Positions 1 to 5,876 of a stretch of DNA of 10,448 nucleotides are shown in pieces (positions within the stretch are counted from its first letter, which is position 1; each line of letters starts with the position of its first letter). The notes under the pieces are model-generated. The model worked only from the letters and a program-made list of their open reading frames with translations, had not been told where the DNA came from and ran no database searches. This DNA is from DAOUMU01 sp034409055 (lineage in GTDB: Bacteria > Chloroflexota > Anaerolineae > 4572-78 > J111), in contig DAOUMU010000110.1 of assembly GCA_034409055.1 (NCBI GenBank), positions 1 through 10,448 on the forward strand. The letters are read 5' to 3'. The position numbers were made by a program, and so were the translations under genes.

Positions 1-341
1 TAGGCAATCTTGGCCGGACCGCCTTCAAAGCTCAATGCCCCGCACGCGGCTTGGGCTCCTTCGGCCAACGGCACAGGATCCATCGCCGACTCCGGCGCTT
101 TGTACTCCATCGCCCCCATTTCCTCACTTTCTTCAGCGGCGGCTGGGGCCTCTTCTGCTGAAGCTTCTTCTTCCGCTGGGGCCGCTTCCTCTGCCGGGGC
201 TGCTTCCTCCGCCGGAGCTTCCTCTGCCGGGGCCGCTGCTTCCTCTGCCGGAGCTTCAGCTTCCGGCTGGGCAGTCTGGCCACAAGCAGAAATAGCTAGA
301 AATAGAACAATGATTATCAATAGAGACAACCAACGTTTCAT
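1..341 (-). CDS. Lipoprotein, N-terminal part; probable ABC-transporter substrate-binding protein (cut by window edge)
   Basis: The first 113 residues are present; the rest lies beyond the window. Seen: start MKRWL, hydrophobic segment at residues 5-17, then lipobox I-S-A-C with Cys20. This indicates Sec export, signal peptidase II cleavage and lipid anchoring outside the membrane. Residues 27-74 are a low-complexity Ala/Pro/Glu linker (units like APAEEA), and a folded domain seems to begin near residue 100. AAAGGAGG lies 6-7 bases before the ATG, so the start is well supported. Known: lipoproteins with such spacers are common as substrate-binding proteins in Gram-positive-like and Chloroflexota genomes. 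Inferred: it feeds an importer whose substrate is handled by the enzymes just upstream (1566 to 5300). Only the linker and a short piece of the domain are visible, so the family assignment rests mainly on context. Confidence 0.75.
   Translation of the reverse strand, partial: MKRWLSLLIIIVLFLAISACGQTAQPEAEAPAEEAAAPAEEAPAEEAAPAEEAAPAEEEASAEEAPAAAEESEEMGAMEYKAPESAMDPVPLAEGAQAACGALSFEGGPAKIA
124..270. repeat. Low-complexity imperfect tandem repeats coding the Ala/Pro/Glu linker
   Basis: Imperfect 12-18 base units resembling GCTTCCTCTGCCGG recur through this stretch (plus-strand reading). They encode the charged linker behind the lipidated Cys of the minus-strand lipoprotein. Such DNA can change copy number by slippage, altering linker length in frame when the unit is a multiple of three. 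Confidence 0.7.
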
Positions 342-484
342 CTTAATCCTCCTTTGGAATTTCTTTACTCTGTATTTCTGGTCGATCAGACTTTTGTGTA
401 AAATATAAATGGACAGGCGGATAGATCGCACCAATACATACGGCAGACCGAATATGGGGTGCTCTATTCGCCATGTGAGCCTGA

Positions 485-521
485 GGAGATACCGCTGCTC
501 GCCAGGTTAGTCGGTATCTCC
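485..521 (-). promoter_or_regulatory. Inverted repeat, possible attenuator or mRNA-stability hairpin
   Basis: GGAGATACCG (485-494) and CGGTATCTCC (512-521) are perfect 10-bp arms around a 17-base loop. The arms extend by an A-T pair. There is no U tract after the stem on the minus strand, so it is not a classic intrinsic terminator. A processing or 3'-end protection hairpin for the upstream enzyme mRNA, or an operator for the lipoprotein gene, would fit. Confidence 0.6.
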
Positions 522-537
522 TTTACGCTTTGTTACT

Positions 538-567
538 CATAGAACCATTTACACCTCCTTCAACTAT
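538..567 (-). other. Strong ribosome site followed by tiny orphan reading frames
   Basis: On the minus strand GAAGGAGGTGTAA is followed directly by ATG-GTT-CTA-TGA. An overlapping ATG then gives a five-codon frame (M-S-N-K-A, stop). A Shine-Dalgarno sequence of this quality with no gene behind it suggests either a leader cistron used for translational control or the remains of a deleted gene. The palindrome at 485-521 lies just downstream. Confidence 0.35.
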
Positions 568-585
568 CAATTACCGCCCTCTAAA

Positions 586-1566
586 TTATGGGCGAACTGG
601 ATTTAGGGGGGGATTACCCAGCAATACGGCTTTTGCGTTTTCGGCCGCAATATGACGACAATCTTCTAAAGACTGTACAGAAACATAGGCTACGTGGGGT
701 GTAATAAAGCAGTTATCAAGTGAGAATAGCGGATTGTCGTCCGGTGACCAGGAGTCCAGTTTAGCCGGTTCTTCCTCGGTATCATCAAGGCCAGCCGAAG
801 CTATTTGGCCCTCAACCAGTGCTCTGTACAGGGCAGCGTTGTCGACACATTTGCCGCGAGCACAGTTGATCAATACCGCAGTTTCCTTCATTTTTGTCAA
901 CGCGGCTTCATTGACAATATGGTGAGTTTCCTTGGTGTAAGGACACATTACGTTTACCACATCGGCGGTGGTAAATAGTTCATCCAGTTCCACCTTACGC
1001 ACGCCGAAGGTATTCATATAGCTTTGTGAAACATATGGGTCGTAGGTAATAACTTGAAAGCCAAAAGTGGCAAGCTTACGGGTAATGTTCTGGGCAATTC
1101 GCCCAAAGCCAATGAGCCCCCAAACGAGACTGCGAAAACGGAAGACAGGCCCCTTGGAATTTTTCCAATGCCACCCTCCGGCCCGGGTAGATTGGACATA
1201 CATGGGTATCCGTCGGATTAGCATCATCCCCAGAGTAATCGTGTGTTCGGCCACCTCATCGATACAATAATCGGGGACGTTGGTCACGATGATGCCGTGT
1301 TCGTAGGCGGCTTTCACATCAACAATATCTACCCCAATACCGTAACGACAAATGGCTTTGCACTGCTTGAGCTTGGCAATCGTTTCGCGGGGGATTTTTG
1401 CGTATTGTTGGAGGATAGCATCGGCGTCGGCGGCTAACTCCGCCAGACCCTCACCCGTTTTGCATTGCAGACCGATGACTTCAGCCCCAATGGGCTCGAG
1501 AATACTTTTCTCGATCTGTAAATCGGGGTAATCATAATCACTTACATAAACCTTAAATTTCGTCAT
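586..1566 (-). CDS. D-2-hydroxyacid dehydrogenase family, NAD-dependent (CtBP/phosphoglycerate-dehydrogenase-like)
   Basis: The 326-residue length is normal for the family. It should interconvert a D-2-hydroxyacid and a 2-ketoacid with NAD(H) in the cytoplasm. Seen: substrate-binding lobe at about 1-105 and 295-326; Rossmann domain at about 106-290 with dinucleotide motif GLIGFGRIA (150-158). Active-site residues are Arg237 (CARGK), the acidic stretch EEEP (264-267, Glu266 as likely catalytic Glu) and His291 (TPHVAY). Oddity: the usual GxGxxG ends in Ala158 rather than Gly. Ribosome site AGGTG lies 8 bases before the ATG. It sits 61 bp behind the VOC gene and is probably the last enzyme of the operon. 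Inferred: it could reduce or oxidise a hydroxyacid made upstream; the substrate cannot be read from the sequence. Confidence 0.93.
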   Translation of the reverse strand: MTKFKVYVSDYDYPDLQIEKSILEPIGAEVIGLQCKTGEGLAELAADADAILQQYAKIPRETIAKLKQCKAICRYGIGVDIVDVKAAYEHGIIVTNVPDYCIDEVAEHTITLGMMLIRRIPMYVQSTRAGGWHWKNSKGPVFRFRSLVWGLIGFGRIAQNITRKLATFGFQVITYDPYVSQSYMNTFGVRKVELDELFTTADVVNVMCPYTKETHHIVNEAALTKMKETAVLINCARGKCVDNAALYRALVEGQIASAGLDDTEEEPAKLDSWSPDDNPLFSLDNCFITPHVAYVSVQSLEDCRHIAAENAKAVLLGNPPLNPVRP

Positions 1567-1627
1567 TGATTTTCACCTGCATCATCGCCTGTGATCTTTT
1601 CCCTGAAAGGGCATTGCTTATTTTTTA

Positions 1628-2125
1628 CTACTCTTGATACGCACCGGCCGAATAGGTTAATTCATAGCTGTGACTGTAGATTTCGATGATATTGCCAAAC
1701 GGGTCTTCGCAATAAACCATGCTGTAGGGTTTTTCGCCCGGGAAGTATTTGCGAACCGGCATACGTTGTTTGCCACCATGTTCAACAATCTTCTTGGCCA
1801 AACCTTCAATATCGGGGTCTTGAACACAGAAATGGAAAATGCTTGTTTTCCAGTATTCAAAGTTGTTTTCTGGTTCTTCCGCGTTCGGGAACTCAAAAAG
1901 CTCAATACCGATTTTGTCACCCGTAGCCAGGTGGGCAATCTTAAAACTACCCCAGCCTGGCCCGAAAACATCTGTGCACATTATGCCAATGGCACTCTCA
2001 TCCTGGGTAATTTCCGTTGGTGGCATAATGACATACCAGCCGAATACTTCAGTGTAGAACTTCACTGCCTTTTCAAGGTCTGGCACAGAAATACCAATGT
2101 GTGAAAATGTTCTTGGATAAGTCAT
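1628..2125 (-). CDS. VOC-superfamily protein (glyoxalase/bleomycin-resistance/dioxygenase fold)
   Basis: The 165 residues form two beta-alpha-beta-beta-beta units. Seen: unit 1 begins TFSHIGISVPDLEKAVKFY and unit 2 begins near SIFHFCVQD. The four positions that bind metal in this superfamily are all filled: His9, Glu75, His98 and Glu148 (GNIIEIYSH). A functional divalent-metal enzyme is therefore expected. Known: members include lactoylglutathione lyase, methylmalonyl-CoA epimerase, extradiol dioxygenases and resistance proteins; sequence alone does not separate them here. The start is set by GGAGAGGAG before ATG. It lies 63 bp after the M24 gene and 61 bp before the dehydrogenase gene, so a step in the same pathway (isomerisation, lyase or ring cleavage) is likely. 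Confidence 0.92.
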   Translation of the reverse strand: MTYPRTFSHIGISVPDLEKAVKFYTEVFGWYVIMPPTEITQDESAIGIMCTDVFGPGWGSFKIAHLATGDKIGIELFEFPNAEEPENNFEYWKTSIFHFCVQDPDIEGLAKKIVEHGGKQRMPVRKYFPGEKPYSMVYCEDPFGNIIEIYSHSYELTYSAGAYQE

Positions 2126-2188
2126 TTTTATCTCCTCTCCTATTTGTTAGTATAAAAGGTTAGGGTCTAATCCTCTAAAGATCTAAGG

Positions 2189-3367
2189 CTACCATGGTTT
2201 GCGGGGGGTAGACAGAAAAATCGGCCCATCCGCTCCCACAGCTACAATATCTTCAATGCGAATACCACCAAAATCGGGGATGTACACGCCCGGTTCCACA
2301 CTGGTGACCATACCCTCTTCTAACTTGGCTGTTGCGCCTGGCATTAAGAAGGGAATAGACTCATGGTAGCGCAACCCAATACCGTGACCGGTGATATGAA
2401 CAAAGTATTCACTCAAGCCGGCCTCTTCTAAGATTTCACGTGCTGTACGATCAGGGTCGGCCCAGGTTGCTCCAGGTCGCAATTGCTGGGCGGCTGCTTG
2501 TTGAGCTTCAAGTACCTTGTTGTGAATTTCGCGCTGTCTATCATTGGGTTCGCCGGCCACCGACATATAAGTTAAATCTGCCCAATAACCATCTACACCT
2601 ACCCCCAATTCAACCATCACCAGGTCTCCCTCTTGAATGGTGTAGGTGGTAGAAGGAATCAACAATACACATTTGGCGCTGTTAACCGGCCCGGCCCCTA
2701 CCTCGGCTGAGGCCCGCACCAGTTGAGTCCCCTTGTAGCCGGGTCCATCGGCCCGAATCTTGTATTCAATCAGAGCGCCAACCTGGGCCTCCGTCATACC
2801 CGGTTCCAGTTTGAGCAGGAATTCATTCATGCCCATTTCGGCAATTTCGTTGGCGATGCGTAGTTTATTTAACTCGTAATCGGTCTTAATGGCCCTGGCC
2901 GTTTGCAAGAGGTCTGTGGCATCAACCAATTCGGCATCGGCAAAAACCTCCTCAAGTATATTGGCCCAGGGTGCTGCCGGAACGATTGGCTCGGCGGCGC
3001 GATAGGTAGAACCTACCACTTCAAAACTCTGTTCTACGCCGACTTTGGCTCCTGGCAAGCCCAGTTTGGCATAGACTTCACCCAGTAGCCGTCGATAACT
3101 TTCATATTGATCAGGATCTTTAACCAACGCCCAACCGAATGGGGTCACTTCAGCCCAGTCAGGCTTAGCGTATTCGGCCTCAACCTCAGGTACAAAGAGG
3201 ATAGGCTTACCTTCTTTGGGCAAAATAGCTATTGAAACCCCGTGATGTGGCCAGTACTCGGTCAAGTAAACCACGTTTTCAGGTAAGCGACATACCAACA
3301 CATCCAGGTTGGCTTCTTCCATTTTATTTTGTAGACGCTCCAGGCGGAGTGCATCCACTTCAGCCAT
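2189..3367 (-). CDS. M24 (pita-bread fold) hydrolase: Xaa-Pro aminopeptidase, creatinase or ectoine-hydrolase-like
   Basis: 392 residues from the chosen start. Seen: creatinase-type N-terminal domain (about 1-150) and pita-bread catalytic domain (about 160-385). Catalytic positions matching E. coli aminopeptidase P are Glu253, Asp264 (YWADLT), His328 (GHGIGLRYHE, with His335), Glu358 (SVEPG) and Glu372 (RIED). The first metal ligand, normally Asp, is Glu253 (VELG), which may alter metal binding or chemistry. The frame opens farther upstream at a GTG (3424), but AAGGAGG lies 7 bases before the ATG at 3367, so that start is preferred. Known: M24 also contains non-peptidases such as creatinase, ectoine hydrolase DoeA and DMSP lyase DddP. 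Inferred: inside this catabolic cluster a small-molecule C-N hydrolase is at least as likely as a peptidase. Confidence 0.92.
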   Translation of the reverse strand: MAEVDALRLERLQNKMEEANLDVLVCRLPENVVYLTEYWPHHGVSIAILPKEGKPILFVPEVEAEYAKPDWAEVTPFGWALVKDPDQYESYRRLLGEVYAKLGLPGAKVGVEQSFEVVGSTYRAAEPIVPAAPWANILEEVFADAELVDATDLLQTARAIKTDYELNKLRIANEIAEMGMNEFLLKLEPGMTEAQVGALIEYKIRADGPGYKGTQLVRASAEVGAGPVNSAKCVLLIPSTTYTIQEGDLVMVELGVGVDGYWADLTYMSVAGEPNDRQREIHNKVLEAQQAAAQQLRPGATWADPDRTAREILEEAGLSEYFVHITGHGIGLRYHESIPFLMPGATAKLEEGMVTSVEPGVYIPDFGGIRIEDIVAVGADGPIFLSTPRKPW

Positions 3368-3423
3368 GTAAAAACCTCCTTGTTTTCGACCAGAACAATT
3401 GGACATAAATTTGCAAATTACCA

Positions 3424-4104
3424 CTACAGCCGGCCAAACTTGGCCAGCAATTCTTCCACAGTTTTACCTTCTCGAATCTTTGCCCGGGTCTTTTCCTCTT
3501 TATCAGCCTGTTCCCGAGCCTTTTCCAAAACCTCTGCCGCTTTCTCCAAAGGAATCACCGTCACCCCAATTTCATCACCCAATACAAGGTCACCTGGGTT
3601 AACGATAACGCCGGCGCATTGGATCGGCACGTTGATCTCAATCGGGTCCATACGGCCCGAATACGGTGTGTGCGTAGAGCGAGGCACGATGGCTTTTGCA
3701 AATATAAAGAATCCCAGGTCGCGGGTTTCGTCGGTGTCTCGAATGCCACCATCCACAACCGCTCCTACTACTCCTTTCATCTGACACAAACCGGACATAA
3801 GTCCACCCCAGATGGAGGTCTCTGTCTCGCCGGCCGCATCAACAACGACCACATCGCCCTCTTGTGCCACTGACAGGGCATCCAGGCAATCTACCTGGTT
3901 ACCCGGTTCGAGACGCACGGTAAGTGCCGGCCCTACAAAGCGTGTCTCCTGGGCTATCGGTTTCATGTAACTGTGCATCACACCAGCGCGTTCTTGCGCA
4001 TCGGCTACTACACATGAGGGGCTGTAGACTTTGAGCAAATCTTTAAAGCCTTGCAAAACGTCAGGATCAGGCAATTTCTCCCGTTGCTTGATAATCTTAC
4101 GCAT
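3424..4104 (-). CDS. RraA-like / HMG-CHA aldolase family protein
   Basis: 226 residues. Seen: central RraA fold with GG at 100-101, the signature GAVVDGGIRD (114-123, Arg122 and Asp123) and GDLVLGDEIGV (171-181). The C-terminal 40 residues (187-226) are a charged helix. Known: the Arg and Asp of the DGxxRD signature bind substrate and metal in 4-hydroxy-4-methyl-2-oxoglutarate/4-carboxy-4-hydroxy-2-oxoadipate aldolase; the same family includes RNase E inhibitor RraA and oxaloacetate decarboxylases. RraA proper (about 160 residues) is shorter and lacks this tail, so an aldolase or decarboxylase acting on a keto acid is the better guess. TAAGGAGG lies before the ATG. It follows the IclR gene by 57 bp and precedes the M24 gene by 56 bp. 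Products could be pyruvate or oxaloacetate. Confidence 0.9.
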   Translation of the reverse strand: MRKIIKQREKLPDPDVLQGFKDLLKVYSPSCVVADAQERAGVMHSYMKPIAQETRFVGPALTVRLEPGNQVDCLDALSVAQEGDVVVVDAAGETETSIWGGLMSGLCQMKGVVGAVVDGGIRDTDETRDLGFFIFAKAIVPRSTHTPYSGRMDPIEINVPIQCAGVIVNPGDLVLGDEIGVTVIPLEKAAEVLEKAREQADKEEKTRAKIREGKTVEELLAKFGRL

Positions 4105-4161
4105 TTTTCCTCCTTACTTGGCAACTGTTTTGATTTTATGGCTGCTTTAGTTTCGATTGCT

Positions 4162-4965
4162 TTAATCAGGTGGACGATACCCCAGCTTGGCTGAGATGAT
4201 ACGGGCGGTCTCTTTTGTTAATTTAATCAGTTCCTGCTTGGTCTCCAGAGGTTTCATACGTGCCGCCGGGCCGGATACACTGATGGCAGCTACTACCCGG
4301 CCATCGATATCAAATATCGGCGTGGCCACACAGTTAATCTCAGCTTCATGTTCACCCAAATCTAGCGTATAACCCTGACAACGCACTTGCTCCAGGTGGT
4401 CTATCAGTTCATCTACATTACCAATCGTCGTATCGGTGTAACGATGTAACCCAACCCGCTCAAAGTGATCTCGAACAAGTTTCGGATCAGCATATGCCAG
4501 AAGAATTTTGCCCAAACCGGTACAGTAAGCAGGTGAACGTCCGCCAACCCGCGACGACATCAACCCGACGGCGTGGAGTCCATGTAGCTTTTCCAGGTAG
4601 ACCACTTCCATCTTATCCAACACCCCCAGATGAACCGTCTCTGTGGAGACATCTCGCAGCCTTTCCAGTTCAGGTAACGCCGCTCGACGAATATCGTTAC
4701 CGGCATGATAAGCCCGGGCCAATTCCAGGCAGGCCAAACCCAACCTGTACTCACCCGACGTCTCGTCACGCTCCACATAGTTATGATGAGCCAGGGTTGC
4801 CAAGAGCCGAAAGGTAGTGCTACTGTTGAGAGCAATTTCCTCACTCAATTCTGTCAGCTTGCGTGGCTTGCTGTCAGACAGGACAGATAAAATATAGAAA
4901 ACTCTATCCACCGCTCGAACGTTGTAGCGCCCTTCCTTTTGCTCCACTTCTTTTCCTTCTTTCAT
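4162..4965 (-). CDS. IclR-family transcriptional regulator, probable local regulator of the cluster
   Basis: 267 residues from the chosen start. Seen: winged helix-turn-helix at about 14-80 (AVDRVFYILSVL; LTELSEEIALNSSTTFRLL; wing VERDETSGEYRLG) and an effector-binding GAF-like domain at about 95-262 with the family signatures YCTGLGKILLA and EINCVATPIFD. Start: GAGGTGG lies 7 bases before the ATG at 4965. A second ATG at 5013 overlaps the stop of the preceding gene (TGATG) and would add 16 residues, allowing translational coupling; both are possible. Known: IclR proteins bind short palindromes as dimers or tetramers and often control the adjacent catabolic operon, responding to a pathway metabolite. 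Being second in the operon, it probably also controls itself through the palindromes near 5347-5441. Confidence 0.95.
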   Translation of the reverse strand: MKEGKEVEQKEGRYNVRAVDRVFYILSVLSDSKPRKLTELSEEIALNSSTTFRLLATLAHHNYVERDETSGEYRLGLACLELARAYHAGNDIRRAALPELERLRDVSTETVHLGVLDKMEVVYLEKLHGLHAVGLMSSRVGGRSPAYCTGLGKILLAYADPKLVRDHFERVGLHRYTDTTIGNVDELIDHLEQVRCQGYTLDLGEHEAEINCVATPIFDIDGRVVAAISVSGPAARMKPLETKQELIKLTKETARIISAKLGYRPPD

Positions 4966-5012
4966 TAAGAGGCCACCTCGAAGACTTTTAATCGGTCTCC
5001 TATCAACTGACA

Positions 5013-5300
5013 TCAGGCGACCACATCGTAGACTTTCAACGTGCTTCCCCGGTAAAGCGTCTTGATTTTTGGTTTCAGTGCCTGATGCGCTTCAGAACTG
5101 CGCCAACCAGCCGCGGTCTCCGTCGACTCAAATCGAATGACCATCTGATACTGAGTCGGATCTTCTTGTTCACACAGTAGTTCAACTTTGACAAAGCCAG
5201 GCATCGAAACCATAGCCGGCCGATATTCCTCGCTAAAGAGCTTTTCAAAATCCTGCGTCTTATCCGACAACACATTGAATGTTACGTGACGCTCAATCAT
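5013..5300 (-). CDS. Small ABM-like dimeric alpha-beta barrel protein (antibiotic biosynthesis monooxygenase fold)
   Basis: 95 residues, the usual size for single-domain ABM/ferredoxin-like barrel proteins. Seen: beta strand HVTFNV, helix DFEKLFSEEYRPAM, strands GFVKVELLCE and YQMVIRFES, helix AGWRSSEAHQALKPKI and last strand TLKVYDVV. This order matches the fold. Known: such proteins form dimers and include cofactor-free monooxygenases, haem-degrading enzymes and many pathway proteins of unknown role. No family-specific catalytic residue can be named here. GGGAGGA lies before the ATG. It is the first gene after the promoter at 5385-5413, and its stop overlaps a possible IclR start. Inferred: an accessory enzyme or sensor of the same pathway. 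Confidence 0.88.
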   Translation of the reverse strand: MIERHVTFNVLSDKTQDFEKLFSEEYRPAMVSMPGFVKVELLCEQEDPTQYQMVIRFESTETAAGWRSSEAHQALKPKIKTLYRGSTLKVYDVVA

Positions 5301-5346
5301 TGGTAATGTCCTCCCTTTAGCTAGCAGAGCCTACGCATTTTTTAGG

Positions 5347-5385
5347 AGTTTTTATTCAATAAAAACTAATTTTGTACAATAAAAA
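5347..5385. promoter_or_regulatory. Candidate operator at the transcription start: palindrome plus CAATAAAAA direct repeat
   Basis: 5347-5367 has perfect 9-bp arms (AGTTTTTAT and ATAAAAACT) around TCA. The 9-mer CAATAAAAA occurs at 5357-5365 and 5377-5385, exactly 20 bp apart and so on nearly the same face of the helix. The second copy touches the -10 box. A protein bound here would block transcription. AT-richness alone could create part of this pattern. Confidence 0.45.
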
Positions 5386-5413
5386 TAATACTATATATTC
5401 GGAGATTTGTCAA
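5385..5413 (-). promoter_or_regulatory. Sigma-70 promoter of the catabolic cluster
   Basis: On the minus strand TTGACA (5413-5408), a 17-base spacer and TATTAT (5390-5385) give a near-consensus promoter. Transcription would start near 5378, leaving a leader of about 78 bases before the first ATG at 5300. Palindromes sit on both sides, so regulation by repression or activation is likely. Confidence 0.85.
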
Positions 5414-5425
5414 TACTTTTTTCCT

Positions 5426-5441
5426 ATTGACGTAGGTCAAT
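5426..5441. promoter_or_regulatory. Candidate operator, 16-bp palindrome upstream of the -35
   Basis: ATTGAC-GTAG-GTCAAT has perfect 6-bp arms and a 4-bp centre. A further half-site GTCAAT (5409-5414) overlaps the -35 box in the same orientation, 27 bp away. A 14-16 bp palindrome fits an IclR-family operator. The placement about 50-60 bases before the start suits an activator, with the third half-site able to touch polymerase. Confidence 0.5.
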
Positions 5442-5462
5442 CCATACTATTTTTTAAAATGT

Positions 5463-5495
5463 AAAAAACCCCACCCATTTCGGGCGAGGCTTTTT
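5463..5495 (-). terminator. Intrinsic terminator of the rnpB-tRNA cluster
   Basis: Minus-strand RNA GCCTCGCCC, loop GAAAT, GGGTGGGGT forms a 9-bp stem that includes G-U pairs, flanked by AAAAA and TTTTTT. The G-U pairs only form in the minus-strand RNA, so the direction is clear. It ends the tRNA-Gly transcript and insulates the catabolic promoter at 5385-5413. Confidence 0.88.
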
Positions 5496-5546
5496 AATTG
5501 TAAACCGGAAACCAGTTCCGAGTTATTCAACAATTTTAAAAAGAAA

Positions 5547-5621
<75 letters not shown>

Positions 5622-5627
5622 CTTATA

Positions 5628-5700
5628 CAGGGGTGGCAGGAATTGAACCCGCAACCTTCGGTTTTGGAGACCGATGCTCTGCCAATTGAGCTACACCCCT
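5628..5700 (-). tRNA. tRNA-Trp (anticodon CCA)
   Basis: The 73-base cloverleaf has acceptor AGGGGTG paired with CACCCCT, anticodon stem TCGGT/ACCGA and loop CTCCAAA. Discriminator G is typical for tRNA-Trp. CCA is not encoded. It is the middle of the fMet-Trp-Gly series. Confidence 0.97.
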
Positions 5701-5705
5701 TTGAA

Positions 5706-5778
5706 AAGGATGAAGGCTAAAGGCAGAGGGATAAAGGACAAATAAGTTGGTTCATCCTTCATCCTTCATCCTTCATCT
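5706..5778. repeat. Heptamer repeat (TTCATCC) with inverted copy between two tRNA genes
   Basis: TTCATCC occurs three times in tandem at 5751-5771, followed by TTCATCT (5772-5778). An 11-bp inverted copy AAGGATGAAGG is at 5706-5716, matching CCTTCATCCTT at 5756-5766 and again at 5763-5773. The transcript between tRNA-fMet and tRNA-Trp can fold into a hairpin in more than one register. It resembles short tandem heptamer repeats scattered in some bacterial genomes. Confidence 0.8.
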
Positions 5779-5784
5779 CTGGGA

Positions 5785-5856
5785 TAGCGGGGGAGGGATT
5801 CGAACCCCCGACCTCCAGGTTATGAGCCTGGCGAGCTGCCTCTGCTCCACCCCGCA
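5785..5856 (-). tRNA. Initiator tRNA-fMet (anticodon CAT)
   Basis: The 72-base cloverleaf has anticodon loop CTCATAA. Initiator marks: positions 1 and 72 are U and U, so the first pair is absent; the D stem is GAGC/GCTC with A11-U24; discriminator is A. The anticodon stem is CCAGG/CCTGG, so the three G-C pairs typical of bacterial initiators are here A-U, G-C, G-C. CCA is not encoded. It lies 20 bases behind the RNase P RNA with no terminator between them. Confidence 0.93.
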
Positions 5857-5876
5857 GCAATTTAAAGTGATCTTTT

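Larger units (their letters stand above)
342..585. other. Gap between dehydrogenase and lipoprotein genes
   Basis: This 244-bp stretch holds the ribosome site of the lipoprotein gene, a 10-bp inverted repeat (485-521) and a strong ribosome site in front of very short reading frames (about 540-565). I see no convincing promoter. All other gaps in the cluster are about 60 bp, so the lipoprotein gene is probably expressed differently from the enzyme genes. Confidence 0.6.

Noticed and set aside
10..408. Plus-strand frame of 132 residues rich in Ser/Ala/Gly
   Set aside because: It is the complement of the repeat-coded lipoprotein linker. The minus strand has a signal peptide, lipobox and strong ribosome site; the plus frame has none and its composition is a mirror of the repeats.
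343..474. Minus-strand frame of 43 residues ending 1 base before the lipoprotein ATG
   Set aside because: No ribosome site, no recognisable composition or domain, and its end simply runs through the Shine-Dalgarno region of the lipoprotein gene.
1670..2104. Plus-strand frame of 144 residues opposite the VOC gene
   Set aside because: The minus-strand VOC protein has all four metal ligands and a ribosome site; the plus frame shows no motif and is a shadow.
3368..3424. Upstream GTG start of the M24 gene, giving 19 more residues
   Set aside because: The added residues look like translated leader and contain the strong ribosome site that serves the ATG at 3367.
5751..5778. Tandem repeats as a possible CRISPR array
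   Set aside because: Units are 7 bases and directly adjacent with no spacers; there are no cas genes.
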